From: Bdellovibrionales bacterium
GTDB lineage: Bacteria; Bdellovibrionota; Bdellovibrionia; Bdellovibrionales; JAMPXM01
Assembly: GCA_005808505.1 (NCBI GenBank)
Contig: SYLX01000208.1
Span: 1-64,000 of the forward strand
DNA: 64,000 nucleotides
Direction of reading: 5' to 3'
In this document: in pieces, positions 1 to 9,894 of the stretch
Numbering within the stretch: the first letter of the stretch is position 1
How the letters are laid out: each line of letters starts with the position of its first letter
The notes under the pieces: model-generated
Databases searched by the model: none
Told to the model about the DNA's origin: nothing
What the model saw: only the letters and a program-made list of their open reading frames with translations
Position numbers and translations under genes: made by a program

Positions 1-71
1 GGTGCACGCACTGGAGTGCAAGCGTCGCGCTGAAAGCGCGAGCGGGTGAGAGGCCCTTAAGCGAACGCAGC

Positions 72-94
72 AAAACATGCCGGCGGCATGTTTT
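72..94. repeat. Perfect hairpin AAAACATGCC-GGC-GGCATGTTTT (possible bidirectional terminator)
   Basis: 10-bp perfect arms with a 3-nt loop, flanked by A and T tracts, read directly. Confidence 0.6.
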
Positions 95-291
95 GATTGC
101 GGTGCTGAGAGCGAGCTTCGCTGGAGCATCGAAGATGCGTAAGCGATGCGGAGCTCACGCAGTTTCCGAGCGCCCGCGGCGCTTGGGAACAAGCCTCGGG
201 ATGTTGCGTGCGGAGACGGGATCTTCTTTACGGTCTTCGCATCTACTCGGATCAGCGCAATTGACTGTCATGCCCAATGTCCTTCGGGCAG

Positions 292-1218
292 TCAGGCAGC
301 ACTAGTCCCTGAATTCGACTTCTCTTCTACAACTGTCTTCTCTGTTGATGCGGCAGGCGCGCTCGCCACGGGCTCCATGGCTGGCGCTTCAGCCGAATTC
401 GACTTAGATCGCTTAGTTCGTCGTGAAGCTCGCTTTTGCGCTTTGATGTATTTGGTAAGTTCAGCAGATCGACTGTCATTCCAGCCGGGGATTGCGTCGT
501 TGAGACCTTTTTCTAAAAGGAAATACACTTTATCGGTGAGTACCTCATGACTTGCTCTGTATTCGTGCTCGCCCCTGATTGCACGTGCGATATATTTAAC
601 GACATCAGCAGAGAGAATCGCCTTAGCCAACGATTCAGGTGAGAAAGCTGTCGCCTCTTTCGAGAGATCGTCCCAGCTACCAGCTGAAAAAGAAGTTTCA
701 TGAAGTTCTAAAAGATCCCAGCATAGTTCCTCTGCCGCTTTTTTGCTGGTGTCGATCGTTTCAGCGCCGCACTTGATATCGATGGCAGCGATTTCAATTC
801 CGCCATTTACCGGCCCTGCAAAATCAAAGAGTTTCCATTCGGTACCATTGCAGAGAATGCCATATCGTACGTCACCTATCGTATGCAGGTATTCCTTCAA
901 CTGAACTTTTCCAGATCGAAACTCGGATTTATTGAGATCGAAACCAAGCTTTTTCACTTCAACAACGAAAACCGGCTTTTCGCCTTTCATTACTACGAGG
1001 TCAGGACGCGAACGGCCTTTCGTCTCCTGTGCTCGGATCGAATAGCCGGCTGATGCTGTGAACCCTAGACAGCTACGAAGCACGCTCTGGCACCAACGTT
1101 CAACATCTAGTTCTTTGGTGCCGGGATTTCCCTCGAGCGATTTGAATTCGTGGAGGTGTTCTACGATCTGATCGAACATTCCACGTACAACGCGCTCATG
1201 TTTTGTTTCGCGAGCCAT
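292..1218 (-). CDS. Type I restriction R-protein N-terminal (HsdR_N-like) domain protein
   Basis: Motif GRSRPDLVVMKGEKPVFVVEVKK resembles the PD-(D/E)xK core of HsdR_N proteins; 308 aa, no helicase domain. Confidence 0.75.
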   Translation of the reverse strand: MARETKHERVVRGMFDQIVEHLHEFKSLEGNPGTKELDVERWCQSVLRSCLGFTASAGYSIRAQETKGRSRPDLVVMKGEKPVFVVEVKKLGFDLNKSEFRSGKVQLKEYLHTIGDVRYGILCNGTEWKLFDFAGPVNGGIEIAAIDIKCGAETIDTSKKAAEELCWDLLELHETSFSAGSWDDLSKEATAFSPESLAKAILSADVVKYIARAIRGEHEYRASHEVLTDKVYFLLEKGLNDAIPGWNDSRSAELTKYIKAQKRASRRTKRSKSNSAEAPAMEPVASAPAASTEKTVVEEKSNSGTSAA

Positions 1219-1495
1219 CTAATTCTCCATTTTCTGCGAGCTCAACGCGACTGTCCCGATCTGAACGAGTTTTGTTTAGTTGCTCGCGACAAGATACTGA
1301 CTGTGATTGTTTCGGTGAAAACCTCGACACTACTTTAGTTAAGAGCATCGTTAACATATTGATTGCTCGATGAGCCCAGCGAATAAACCTGAACTTTATA
1401 AATCGAGATTGTTGAGGAGTGGATCGGATTGGGAATTTGGTGCCTAGCCTAATTGGTGGGTCCAGCGGAGCCAAGAAGGAGGTGTAGGAGTACAA

Positions 1496-1789
1496 ATGTT
1501 TTACCTATTGGCGTTCGTTCTAAATGTTGGGAATTTAAATCCTGTGGTGGTGAAGAACTGTGTTTCAGTTACCAAAGTGGACGCTCGCGCGGCAGCTAAG
1601 AGTGCGGCAGATGATTTAGGCAAGCTTGGACTCGTATGCGACCAAATTCCCGAGTCTCTCGTTTCTGACTGCGGAAATCAGAAGGTAGGACTTGTCGGCA
1701 AGGTTCTTGTCATGAAGTCGATTGATGAATGTAAAGCGCTCCCTGACCTGATATCAAAGAATCTCAAAAATTTAGTAAACAGAAATTAG
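1496..1789 (+). CDS. Small hypothetical protein
   Basis: 97-aa ORF preceded by 'gaaggaggtgtagg' RBS-like sequence. Confidence 0.55.
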   Translation: MFYLLAFVLNVGNLNPVVVKNCVSVTKVDARAAAKSAADDLGKLGLVCDQIPESLVSDCGNQKVGLVGKVLVMKSIDECKALPDLISKNLKNLVNRN

Positions 1790-1854
1790 GAACATTCGGG
1801 AATTTTTCCTTCTGGTGTCAACAACATTCTCAACCATGCTCCTTAGAGGATTCA

Positions 1855-2700
1855 ATGACAAAGATGCAAACTATAATCTGTGTTTTGGGTTTGCTTATGA
1901 TTGGATGTGTTCAAGCGCAACTTAAGCCGAACGCGGCAAGAGTTGTAGTTACGAAAACGGCACCAGATAAGTCCTTACTCGTAGGTGAAAAGGATTTTGG
2001 AGCACCCATAATCGCGGTCTTGGGTCAGGAAAAGGCACGGGTCAATTTGCTCACTCGGGTAAAGAACTTCGCTGCAACAAATGACTATGATCTAGCTTAC
2101 ATCCAAGATGAAAAAGGAAACCCGCCAAGAGTAGCTGTCGAAGATTATTCGTGTAAGCAGCTCAGTGAGATTAGCGACGATATGATTGAGGATGCTTGCG
2201 AACTCGAGCAGCCACATGCTTGTGCTGAAGTTGGCAAGCGTGCTCAGAAATCGAATTCTCATGTAAAGATGCTCGAATTCTTCAAGCGAGCATGCAAGCT
2301 TTCGGATAAGGCATCATGCGAATGGCTAGATGGCTATAATCAACATAAAGCTAAATTGAAGAAGGCTTGCATAGCGAAGGATGCTGAGTCTTGTTTCGCT
2401 GCCGCTTTGCTTTCAGACGTTGAAGCAGACTACACTCTTATGGTGACGTTTCTTAAGCAAGGCTGCTCTTACGGACACTCGGAAAGTTGTTTTTATCAGA
2501 ACTACGCTCAAGAAGAAAAAGAACGAATTAAGGAAGAGCGCTCAGCTCAATATCAGCGGTATATGGCAAATCTCCAGGCGGAGACTCTTCGGCAACAACG
2601 AATTATTGCGACGATGTCGGTACTGAATTCTCTTCCGCGGACTCAGAACTGCGTTTCTCGGAAACAGTTTGATGGATCTGTAGCAACGAGTTGCTATTAG
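1855..2700 (+). CDS. Secreted protein with Cys-paired Sel1/HcpC-like repeats
   Basis: N-terminal signal peptide (MTKMQTIICVLGLLMIGCVQAQ); repeated ACKLSDKASCEW / ACIAKDAESCF / GCSYGHSESCF units. Confidence 0.65.
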   Translation: MTKMQTIICVLGLLMIGCVQAQLKPNAARVVVTKTAPDKSLLVGEKDFGAPIIAVLGQEKARVNLLTRVKNFAATNDYDLAYIQDEKGNPPRVAVEDYSCKQLSEISDDMIEDACELEQPHACAEVGKRAQKSNSHVKMLEFFKRACKLSDKASCEWLDGYNQHKAKLKKACIAKDAESCFAAALLSDVEADYTLMVTFLKQGCSYGHSESCFYQNYAQEEKERIKEERSAQYQRYMANLQAETLRQQRIIATMSVLNSLPRTQNCVSRKQFDGSVATSCY

Positions 2701-2847
2701 AAATTCACCGAATCGAAGGCTCGTTCATACTCTTTTTTGTGCCGGGTGAGAGTCAGCTTCACATGCATAGAAATTAACTTAGGGCATGGACTTGTATTTG
2801 CCGGAACGTGAATAGCGTCCATGCTGACGATTAGCGAGAGAAGTGAG

Positions 2848-3462
2848 ATGTCGCGCTTATACATCTACAAGATGACGAATGACGGCGGTGGAGCCCCTTG
2901 TGTGCATAAGGGAGTTCTTTCGCTTGCGATTTGTAAACCGCAGATTCGGTCGTCGGCGAAAGTCGGTGATTGGGTCATCGGGATTGGTGGCAAAGAGCTT
3001 GGCGGGAAGCTCATCTACATCGCTGAAGTTACGAAGTGTGAAGGCGGCTTAAGTTACTACCGGAAGACTGAATACACAGATCGACCGGATTGTATCTACG
3101 AACTCGCAGCTAACGGTGCGGTAGAGTGGCGTGAAGATTCGATCTACCATCCTGATGGCCACTGGATGGATCGAGATATTGGAGCTACACCAGGGTACGA
3201 AAAAGCGAACGTGCTGCTCTCTTCTAACTTCACCTACTTCGGACGCAACTCTATTGAAATTCCGAAATCATACAAAGAAGCTCACAAGCTCTTAGGCTCG
3301 CTGACTCAAGGTCATCGAGTGAATCTCTCAGCAGAGGCTCTGAGGGACTTTCAAAAATTACGCGACGAAGTTTGGTCCAAGTACAAGAGAGGAAAACTTG
3401 GCGACCCGTTCCATGCGGATTTAAGTAAGTCTTGCTCGGATGACGAGGGAAGTGCGGAGTAG
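2848..3462 (+). CDS. Nmad2 (nucleotide modification associated domain 2)-like protein
   Basis: MSRLYIYKMTNDGGGAPCVHKGVLSLAICKPQIRSSAKVGDWVIGIGGK matches remembered Nmad2 family pattern; internal Met chosen as start. Confidence 0.7.
   Translation: MSRLYIYKMTNDGGGAPCVHKGVLSLAICKPQIRSSAKVGDWVIGIGGKELGGKLIYIAEVTKCEGGLSYYRKTEYTDRPDCIYELAANGAVEWREDSIYHPDGHWMDRDIGATPGYEKANVLLSSNFTYFGRNSIEIPKSYKEAHKLLGSLTQGHRVNLSAEALRDFQKLRDEVWSKYKRGKLGDPFHADLSKSCSDDEGSAE
3405..3458 (+). repeat. Copy 1 of a 54-bp dispersed repeat at the 3' end of the Nmad2-like gene
   Basis: 45/54 gapless identity with 23471..23524; same reading frame (PFHADLSKSCSDDEGSAE vs PFHAGLTKSCTADEGSAE). Confidence 0.7.
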
Positions 3463-3688
3463 GATGCTCAGTTCTTACTTCGATATGTGTCAGGCATGTA
3501 TCAGTTTAAAATCTCACGTGGATCAGATTCGGTCATCCGAAAACAGTCTGCAGCTCAAACGGCCTCAGTCACAGGCGAGTCGTTCGTTTTATCAAGAGGT
3601 TAGCGACCGAGTTAACTGACTGCCGGATTCATGAGATCTAAATGCAGCTTCCGACGGTATAAACCGAAAAGAATTATAGGAGGGATGT

Positions 3689-3937
3689 ATGCGATTGTTA
3701 GCTATTACATGTGTCTTCTTGTTTTCGTCGGTTGTCTTCGCGAAGGATACGTACGTTAAAGGCTATGTCCGAAAAGACGGTAAGTACGTCGAGCCGCATT
3801 TCAGGTCCGAGTCTGACGGCAAGTTTGAAAACAATTACTCAACGAAAGGAAACACAAATCCCTACACTGGCAAGAAGGGGACTAAAACCTATGAGTATGA
3901 TTCGAGCACCTTCGGCGATAGTTCAAGCGACGATTAA
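3689..3937 (+). CDS. Small exported protein
   Basis: Signal peptide MRLLAITCVFLFSSVVFA plus YVKGYVRKDGKYVEPHFRS...KGNTNPYTGKKGT, a recurrent small secreted protein pattern; RBS 'aggaggg'. Confidence 0.75.
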   Translation: MRLLAITCVFLFSSVVFAKDTYVKGYVRKDGKYVEPHFRSESDGKFENNYSTKGNTNPYTGKKGTKTYEYDSSTFGDSSSDD

Positions 3938-3958
3938 ATTCTGAAAAAAATTGATTCT

Positions 3959-3988
3959 GCGAATCGCAGGGACACGCGATTCGCTTTT
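3959..3988 (+). terminator. Intrinsic terminator after 3689..3937
   Basis: GCGAATCGC-agggacac-GCGATTCGC followed by TTTTAATT. Confidence 0.75.
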
Positions 3989-4107
3989 AATTGGATTTCT
4001 GCATGAAGTGCGGCGTGCAGCGTATACGTTCCCGAGGTTTTCAAATCGCTTCTGTTGATGCAGGGACCTGACCGGCCGGGCTCAGAGAGCTCGGGAATAA
4101 TCAAATC

Positions 4108-4464
4108 ATGCGCGAAGCTAATCAGAGTCGAAAGCCTGAAGAGAACTGGTCGAGAATGCGGTGCCTGCGAATCGGCTATACCATTAGCTTTTACGCCTCG
4201 GTGGTTCCTCCGTTAGTTGTATCTCAATATATTAGGAATATTTGGTTGGTTGGATTCCTGCTCATAATCTTCCAACTCTTGAATTATCGATTTTTTCTGC
4301 GGCCGCTTAGTCAGGCGATTTGCCCGGTGTGCGAACAAGAATTCTTTCGAGGCGGCGGCGGATCCATTTATTTTGTGAGATGTCAGGGTTGTCGGAGTAA
4401 GATTGGAGAGAACATTCCCGAAGCGAAGAAGCAATTTTTGAACGGTGATAGGTACAGGCAGTGA
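4108..4464 (+). CDS. Hypothetical membrane protein with CxxC pairs
   Basis: 118-aa ORF, hydrophobic segments, CPVCEQEF...CQGC zinc-ribbon-like pattern. Confidence 0.55.
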   Translation: MREANQSRKPEENWSRMRCLRIGYTISFYASVVPPLVVSQYIRNIWLVGFLLIIFQLLNYRFFLRPLSQAICPVCEQEFFRGGGGSIYFVRCQGCRSKIGENIPEAKKQFLNGDRYRQ

Positions 4465-4481
4465 AGCTTTGAAAGGTAGTC

Positions 4482-4865
4482 ATGAAACTTGTTTTGCTTC
4501 TCAAAGTGTTTATCGTTGGACAACTGCTGGCGGCCTCGCATGCTGAGGCATGTAAGTGCGGCAAAGAATCTTTCTCAGTGAAGTTCAATAACGCATCTTT
4601 AGTTTTTTTAGGAACATCTATTCCGGATGCGAAAGGAAAGTATCTATTCAAAATAAAAAAGGTTTGGAAGGGCAAAATCCGAGAAGATGATTTCGTTCAC
4701 ACTAGCGAGGATTGCGGTTACCACTTCCATCCCAAAACTGATTATGTCGTCTTCGCTGATACTAAGAGCGGCAAAATCTCGACAGATATGTGCTCAGGTT
4801 CGGCGCCGTCAACGCCAACTTTGCTCAAGTGGTTGGATGAGAATCGGCCGGCGGGGAAGCAGTGA
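4482..4865 (+). CDS. Secreted NTR/TIMP-like protein
   Basis: Signal peptide then CKCGKESF...NASLVFLGTSIPDAKGKYLFKIKKVWKG...CGYHFHPKTDYVVFA, a TIMP-like pattern. Confidence 0.6.
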   Translation: MKLVLLLKVFIVGQLLAASHAEACKCGKESFSVKFNNASLVFLGTSIPDAKGKYLFKIKKVWKGKIREDDFVHTSEDCGYHFHPKTDYVVFADTKSGKISTDMCSGSAPSTPTLLKWLDENRPAGKQ

Positions 4866-6040
4866 ATCTATTCCTGTTTTCAATTTTATTATTAACGGGA
4901 CTCTACCTTGCTATCCCATTGGCTTATTTGTTCTTTTCAAGAACGGACATTCCTTACAAGCCCAGTGCCGAGATTGACCGATCGATTTTCGATTTCACCT
5001 CGCCGGACCTTGCCGCAGCAGAGGCGCGTTTGGCTGAGCAGCCATCGAATGTGATGCTCAGACTATCGATTCTCAAGCAAATTTATATTGATAAGCGATC
5101 AGCCGATGCGGGCGGCCCAGGGTTAGCCCACGCTAAGTGGATTCTAGAGAATGCACCAGAATACGCAGGTACAATCGTCTGTCGAATACCCTTCTTTCGA
5201 CTCCACGATGAGGAAAAAGCGCGAGAAATCGAGAATATTCTAAACCTTATAGAGGCTCACGGGCGTACAGCCTCAATTTTAAGGACCTTTAGTGAGTTGT
5301 TAACTCATTTGAATAATGTCCTTTCGGTACAACTGGCAGGTGAACTCAATGAAAAACAAAAACTCAGCCCGGACTCGCTGTACCGGTGTGCGTACTTGAG
5401 GATGATCTTCGGGGATGTTGAGACTCCTCGCTCGGCTGAATGGGCGACATGTTGGTCTCTCTACCGACGGTGGTTGAAGTGCAGTTGGTCGGAACGCGAC
5501 TTTTGGAAATTCGAGAAGCTCCAAAACCAGATCGGTAAAAGTATTTGGCCATATCCCATCCGAAAATTACTACTCACTTTAAAGGGCGAATTAAGTACAG
5601 CGTTCTGTAGATCTCGGAAAGGCATTCCGGATTACGTTGATGCAGGGGCAGTCGCGCTCTTTGCTGGTGAGACAATTGCAGCAAAAAAAATTGCACGACT
5701 GATTAAGCGCGACTTAGTTGAGTTCCAAAAAGAATGTGCATACCCGCAGCAGAAAGAGTCCATCTACATATTCTTCGCAAGGCTGGCAGTAGCTGAGGGT
5801 AATGAAAAAGAAATTTTGGAGAATCTTCGGAAGAAAGAAGAATTCGAACTCGAATCAGAATTCCACATCCTATCGAGGCACGACGTACTCTTGAATGATC
5901 TTTTACGGTCAGGTCGAAAGGATGCTGCGTACTCACACATGAAGACTATTTCGCGTAACATCGCATATGCGCCGCGCGTTCAGAGATGTCTTGAGCTCAT
6001 TCAAGCAGGTGAATTGATCACTGCAAAACGTCTTACTTAG
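4862..6040 (+). CDS. Membrane-anchored hypothetical protein
   Basis: 392-aa ORF with N-terminal TM helix; overlaps preceding stop by 4 nt (translational coupling). Confidence 0.65.
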   Translation: MNLFLFSILLLTGLYLAIPLAYLFFSRTDIPYKPSAEIDRSIFDFTSPDLAAAEARLAEQPSNVMLRLSILKQIYIDKRSADAGGPGLAHAKWILENAPEYAGTIVCRIPFFRLHDEEKAREIENILNLIEAHGRTASILRTFSELLTHLNNVLSVQLAGELNEKQKLSPDSLYRCAYLRMIFGDVETPRSAEWATCWSLYRRWLKCSWSERDFWKFEKLQNQIGKSIWPYPIRKLLLTLKGELSTAFCRSRKGIPDYVDAGAVALFAGETIAAKKIARLIKRDLVEFQKECAYPQQKESIYIFFARLAVAEGNEKEILENLRKKEEFELESEFHILSRHDVLLNDLLRSGRKDAAYSHMKTISRNIAYAPRVQRCLELIQAGELITAKRLT

Positions 6041-6107
6041 GATAGCAGCTAGAAATCTAGTTAGTTGTCTCGACGCGAATCATTCGGTGGGGGAGAGGTA
6101 GAGTACC

Positions 6108-6437
6108 TTGAACAATAATGATGTTGCAAAAGCCGAGAAGGTCATCTTCAAAATTATTCTGACAGTCTTGTCTATGGCGCTTGTTTGGTATCTCACACGC
6201 GAGCGCGGCACGTTGATAATTGAAGAGCCGACTGAAGTTGTGAGCAAGCCGTTCCCTCCTGGTTGGGGCTATGAAAAGATCGAGGGCAAAAACAAAGTCC
6301 TCAAAGTTTTGCAACCCGGTCATCGGATCAAGTTTTCAGATCGCAGATACGAAAAAGATTTCGCGTATTATGACGTCGAAGTTGACGGGCGAGAGGGATA
6401 CATTATTTCCGGTCCGGGATATCGGCATGAGGAATGA
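6108..6437 (+). CDS. Small membrane-anchored hypothetical protein (TTG start)
   Basis: 109 aa, one TM helix, RBS-like 'gggagagg' upstream. Confidence 0.55.
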   Translation: MNNNDVAKAEKVIFKIILTVLSMALVWYLTRERGTLIIEEPTEVVSKPFPPGWGYEKIEGKNKVLKVLQPGHRIKFSDRRYEKDFAYYDVEVDGREGYIISGPGYRHEE

Positions 6438-6580
6438 TTAAACTTCAAGGCATTGGTTCATTCTCTGGCTCCTGATCCACCCTCACTCCAGCAATCCTTC
6501 GTGCGATTTAATATCTGTCGCTGCGTCTCGATCACGCACGGCCAAAAAATGGTCACTACAAAGTTCTATTTAGGGCTTAT

Positions 6581-7390
6581 TTAATCTGGCGTTGAAAGCG
6601 CATTTTTTAACCAGGTTTCGATCCGATTCACCTGCGCAGATGGAATTTCCCATCGCTCGGCAACCAATTCCAAATACGAGATTTGTGCAGCGACAGCTTC
6701 ATCTCGCTTTTCACTTGGTATTCTCGTGAGGTAGTTGCTAAAATTCTCGTGCGAGAAAAATGCGCTATTCTCGATTTTGGCGAACGAAATCTTCTCGACA
6801 TTCCGCAAAACCTTCGGTGTCAAAACATACTTCCAATTCAGCAATGGCCCAGCGAGGAAAGGATTACTAGTGTACTCCCCAGCCAAATCGACCCCATGCT
6901 TTTTCAACTCCCGCAGGATTCCGCCTTCCTTAAGGTCTACGATGATCTGAAACGCATCGATACGTGGCTTCAGAAAGTCAGCGAAGTTCACCGCCTCAGT
7001 GACTTCAGAATCAGTTGTGCTGACCAGTCCGTTCTCACCGTGGTTTGCAGAATCGACCGGACTAAGGGATACAAAGTAGTTAATTTTCGAAGTTTCACTA
7101 AAATCAGCTTCAGACGCGGCGCCAGCTTTAAGCCATCGTTGTTCGGTCTCGCCCAGTCCCCAGTGCCAATACTGAGTACCAGCAGGGACGATCTTTAGAT
7201 CACATAGACGAACTCGGCCGACGTTTGTCTGAATGAAGAGTGAATTTCCATCTTTTGTAACGTCGATGGGTACGAGAGCTCGGATCTCGCTCGCGTGCTC
7301 ATTTTGTTCAGCTAAGACTGCTCTACCTGTAAGAGTAAGAGATGCAGTGATTATCACAGTGCATGCGGTCTTTAGCAAAACTGAGTTCAT
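6581..7390 (-). CDS. Secreted hypothetical protein
   Basis: 269-aa ORF with signal peptide MNSVLLKTACTVIITASLTLTGRAVLA. Confidence 0.65.
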   Translation of the reverse strand: MNSVLLKTACTVIITASLTLTGRAVLAEQNEHASEIRALVPIDVTKDGNSLFIQTNVGRVRLCDLKIVPAGTQYWHWGLGETEQRWLKAGAASEADFSETSKINYFVSLSPVDSANHGENGLVSTTDSEVTEAVNFADFLKPRIDAFQIIVDLKEGGILRELKKHGVDLAGEYTSNPFLAGPLLNWKYVLTPKVLRNVEKISFAKIENSAFFSHENFSNYLTRIPSEKRDEAVAAQISYLELVAERWEIPSAQVNRIETWLKNALSTPD

Positions 7391-7612
7391 CTTTTTTCCT
7401 TCGGCTCGATGCCAATTTTCTAACTCTGCGGAAAACCGCAGGGCTACGAATGTACATTACTGCGTTGAAACGACGAACCCTTTCGGCAGGTTTCCGCTAA
7501 GTAAAACTGTCTAAAGTCAGAACAGCTTTGAAACAGATTCAGCTAGCGAGCACTTCGGAGCTCCTGACGCTTCTTTGAAATCTGATTGCCATGCTCGTGC
7601 CAAATCTCAAAG

Positions 7613-7667
7613 GCCGAGAAGTTGCTCCATAGCGTCTCCTGCGGATCCACACACGCAACTTCTCGGC
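7613..7667 (+). repeat. A-type structured repeat, copy 1
   Basis: GCCGAGAAGTTGC (7613-7625) / GCAACTTCTCGGC (7655-7667); perfect 13-bp arms, 29-nt loop. Confidence 0.85.
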
Positions 7668-7731
7668 TTTAATCGCTCCGTCGCTACCGCTTCCTCGCTG
7701 TTATGCCTTCCGCACCTCGTGTGCGTTCGGC

Positions 7732-8033
7732 GGGAGGGGAGCCGTTGATTTTACCTTGAGGGTGCCGTGTAGAGTCAGCAGCGGGAAATCAAACGACGAG
7801 TTAGTTGGCCGCCGTTTGTTGCTACAAGCTTCGCCTTCGCCTCAGCAACGCAACAACCAGCGGCCTTCACAGGTTCGGCAGCTCCGCTTCCTCTCCTTAG
7901 ATGCCGCGCGCACCTCGTGTGCGCTTGGCTTTCTATCCGGCAGTCGGACGATCTCTTCTTCATCTCTCAATTAATCAGCGCTGAACTCTGTCTCTGAGTT
8001 GCATTCGTCTCCGATCGATTGGAGGTGAGAGAT
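7732..8033 (+). repeat. B-type long dispersed repeat, copy 1
   Basis: Shares start 'gggaggg.agccg.tgattt', 'agagtcagcagcg.gaaatc' and tail 'gctgaactc.g.ctctgagttgcattcgtctccg.tcga.t' with 12466..12689; contains hairpin GGCCGCcgtTTGTTGC/GCAACAAccaGCGGCC (7807-7822/7850-7865). Confidence 0.75.
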
Positions 8034-8146
8034 GGGACTAAGAGAGAAGATTCGGATGAGGGCGTTGGGGAATGCGGGTGGAAAAGCGGGGGAGCCGAGA
8101 TCTTCTCGCGCAAGCGACTGCGATGCAGCCGCGGACGAGAAGGGAA

Positions 8147-8201
8147 GCCGAGAAGTTGCTCCGCGCGATCTGCTCTGCAGCTCGCAATGCAACGTCTCGG
8201 C
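8147..8201 (+). repeat. A-type structured repeat, copy 2
   Basis: GCCGAGAAGTTGC / GCAACGTCTCGGC, 29-nt loop. Confidence 0.8.
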
Positions 8202-8558
8202 TTCAACAGCTCAAGTCCTCTCCGAGGACTCGCCTATGTGCCTCACGCGCATCATGCGCGTTCGGCTGCCTTAATCGCTATGAGCCGCGCGGCTGACGCT
8301 GTTTTGCCTCGCATCCGCTCGAGGGGTTCCTCGCCAGCCGAACTTTTGAAGGTAGACCTTTACCTTGCGGCCGTCTTTCGCGATGTAGCTTTTCTGGTTT
8401 GAATGTGGACCAATCCTTGAGTTGATTTTTCGCCTAAATTGAATGGCATGCTACTCGCACGATGATCGATTGAGCGGTTTGCGTAGACTTAATAACGCCA
8501 TAAACGATCTTTGGCTGCAAAACGGCGCTAACCTTCAATAACCTATTCGGGAGTCTTT

Positions 8559-8858
8559 ATGCGTTTATTCGGTTTGGTTGCCGCGATTTCGATGGTTTTT
8601 ATTGCAAGCGTTTCTTCAGCAAAATCTCAGGTATGTTTGAAGGGGTCCTATAAGATCACGACCCTCTCAACTCTCTACGTGGATGGATCTTTAGAGCAAG
8701 TATCCGCTATTCCTGGCGATGAATTTATCGTGGAAAACTGTGAACCTCTAGAATCGAGCAGCGGTAAAACGATGGTTAAAGGAAAATACATCGATGCGCT
8801 TGGTTCTGAAACTAAGGGATACATTCACTTGGAGTATCTCAAGAGCTCTTCTAATTAA
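8559..8858 (+). CDS. Small secreted protein (possibly SH3-like)
   Basis: 99 aa, signal peptide MRLFGLVAAISMVFIASVSSA. Confidence 0.65.
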   Translation: MRLFGLVAAISMVFIASVSSAKSQVCLKGSYKITTLSTLYVDGSLEQVSAIPGDEFIVENCEPLESSSGKTMVKGKYIDALGSETKGYIHLEYLKSSSN

Positions 8859-8886
8859 GCTTAAACGGTATTGTTGAAGCAAATTG

Positions 8887-8934
8887 CTCCTCCACTTGGA
8901 TTCTTCCAGATTCCTTGTTGGAGGAGTTTTCGTT
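8887..8934 (+). terminator. Intrinsic terminator after 8559..8858
   Basis: CTCCTCCA ... TGGAGGAG followed by TTTTCGTTTTTT. Confidence 0.75.
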
Positions 8935-9117
8935 TTTTGTGCGTGCTGACTGCAGATTATCTGATTCTGAAGACCTGCCATTCGTCTGGTTAACGAGCTC
9001 AATTTTATCGAATGCTTGAGCCCACGCTCACTGATCGCGTTAATCAGTTGGGGCGCGCATCGCGCGTCTGTTATGATTACTAACAGCCACTCATTTTAGA
9101 GCGACGACAAGAAGGGA

Positions 9118-9172
9118 GTCGAGATGTTGCTTCAGGCGATCTGCTGCTCAGCTCGCAACGCAACTGCTCGAC
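9118..9172 (+). repeat. A-type structured repeat, copy 3
   Basis: GTCGAGatGTTGC / GCAACtgCTCGAC, 29-nt loop; outer stem pair C:G replaced by T:A relative to copies 1 and 2. Confidence 0.8.
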
Positions 9173-9358
9173 GCTAACCGCTCCGAGGTGCTCGCATATT
9201 TGTCTCACGGGAACTAAGAGATTCGGATCCGATGTATCTACAAAAACGTTGTGTCGTGGACTAAGGAGGATTACTCCCGAATGCTTTGCGTGAGTTTTCC
9301 TTGATTCCGAATTTCACTCAATTAAGCTCGGACGTCAGCACTCAAAAAAGGATCTCTT

Positions 9359-9706
9359 ATGCTCTTCGTATTACTAGCCTCAAGTATCTCATTTGCAGCG
9401 CCTTCAGCTCCGCCTCCTAATCCGGCTTACGACTGCACGGTTACAGTGCAGGGCAAAGATGGTTTCGATAAAAACATTTCGTTGCCTGGTGATAAGTCAT
9501 CAGCGGCCATTGAATTTCAAAAGCCAGGTCTATCGTTCAAGCAAATGGCGAGGATTGATCGAGGCATTGATTCGGTAGGACTAGAGATCTTCAATTTCGA
9601 GAAGAGTGAGTGGAAGTCGACTAGCCGAACAACAGTTGGCGGATTTGTACGATCGATTATGTTAGTCGAGGCAAACCAAAGTTACATAAGCTGCGTTAAG
9701 AAGTAA
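9359..9706 (+). CDS. Small secreted hypothetical protein
   Basis: 115 aa with signal peptide MLFVLLASSISFAAPSA. Confidence 0.6.
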   Translation: MLFVLLASSISFAAPSAPPPNPAYDCTVTVQGKDGFDKNISLPGDKSSAAIEFQKPGLSFKQMARIDRGIDSVGLEIFNFEKSEWKSTSRTTVGGFVRSIMLVEANQSYISCVKK

Positions 9707-9894
9707 TCACAGGTCGAATAGAAAAAGACTTAGCCTGCGGCAAAATCTTTGGAATACGATCGAGGGCTCCTCGCAAAAATAAAAAGTTTCTGATTTTTCC
9801 GTTTCTGGCGCTGGTCCAAATCAGCTATGAAGGGGAAGAATGGCAGGGCAGAACAAATCAAAGAGTGAATAGACATATTCTCCACTTTATCAAT

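Noticed and set aside
7756-8402. ORFs at 7756..7974, 7775..7963, 7967..8206, 8019..8402, 8032..8274 and 8072..8296
   Set aside because: They lie inside the A/B repeat cluster on all frames, are Arg/Ser-rich and have no protein-like features; treated as spurious.
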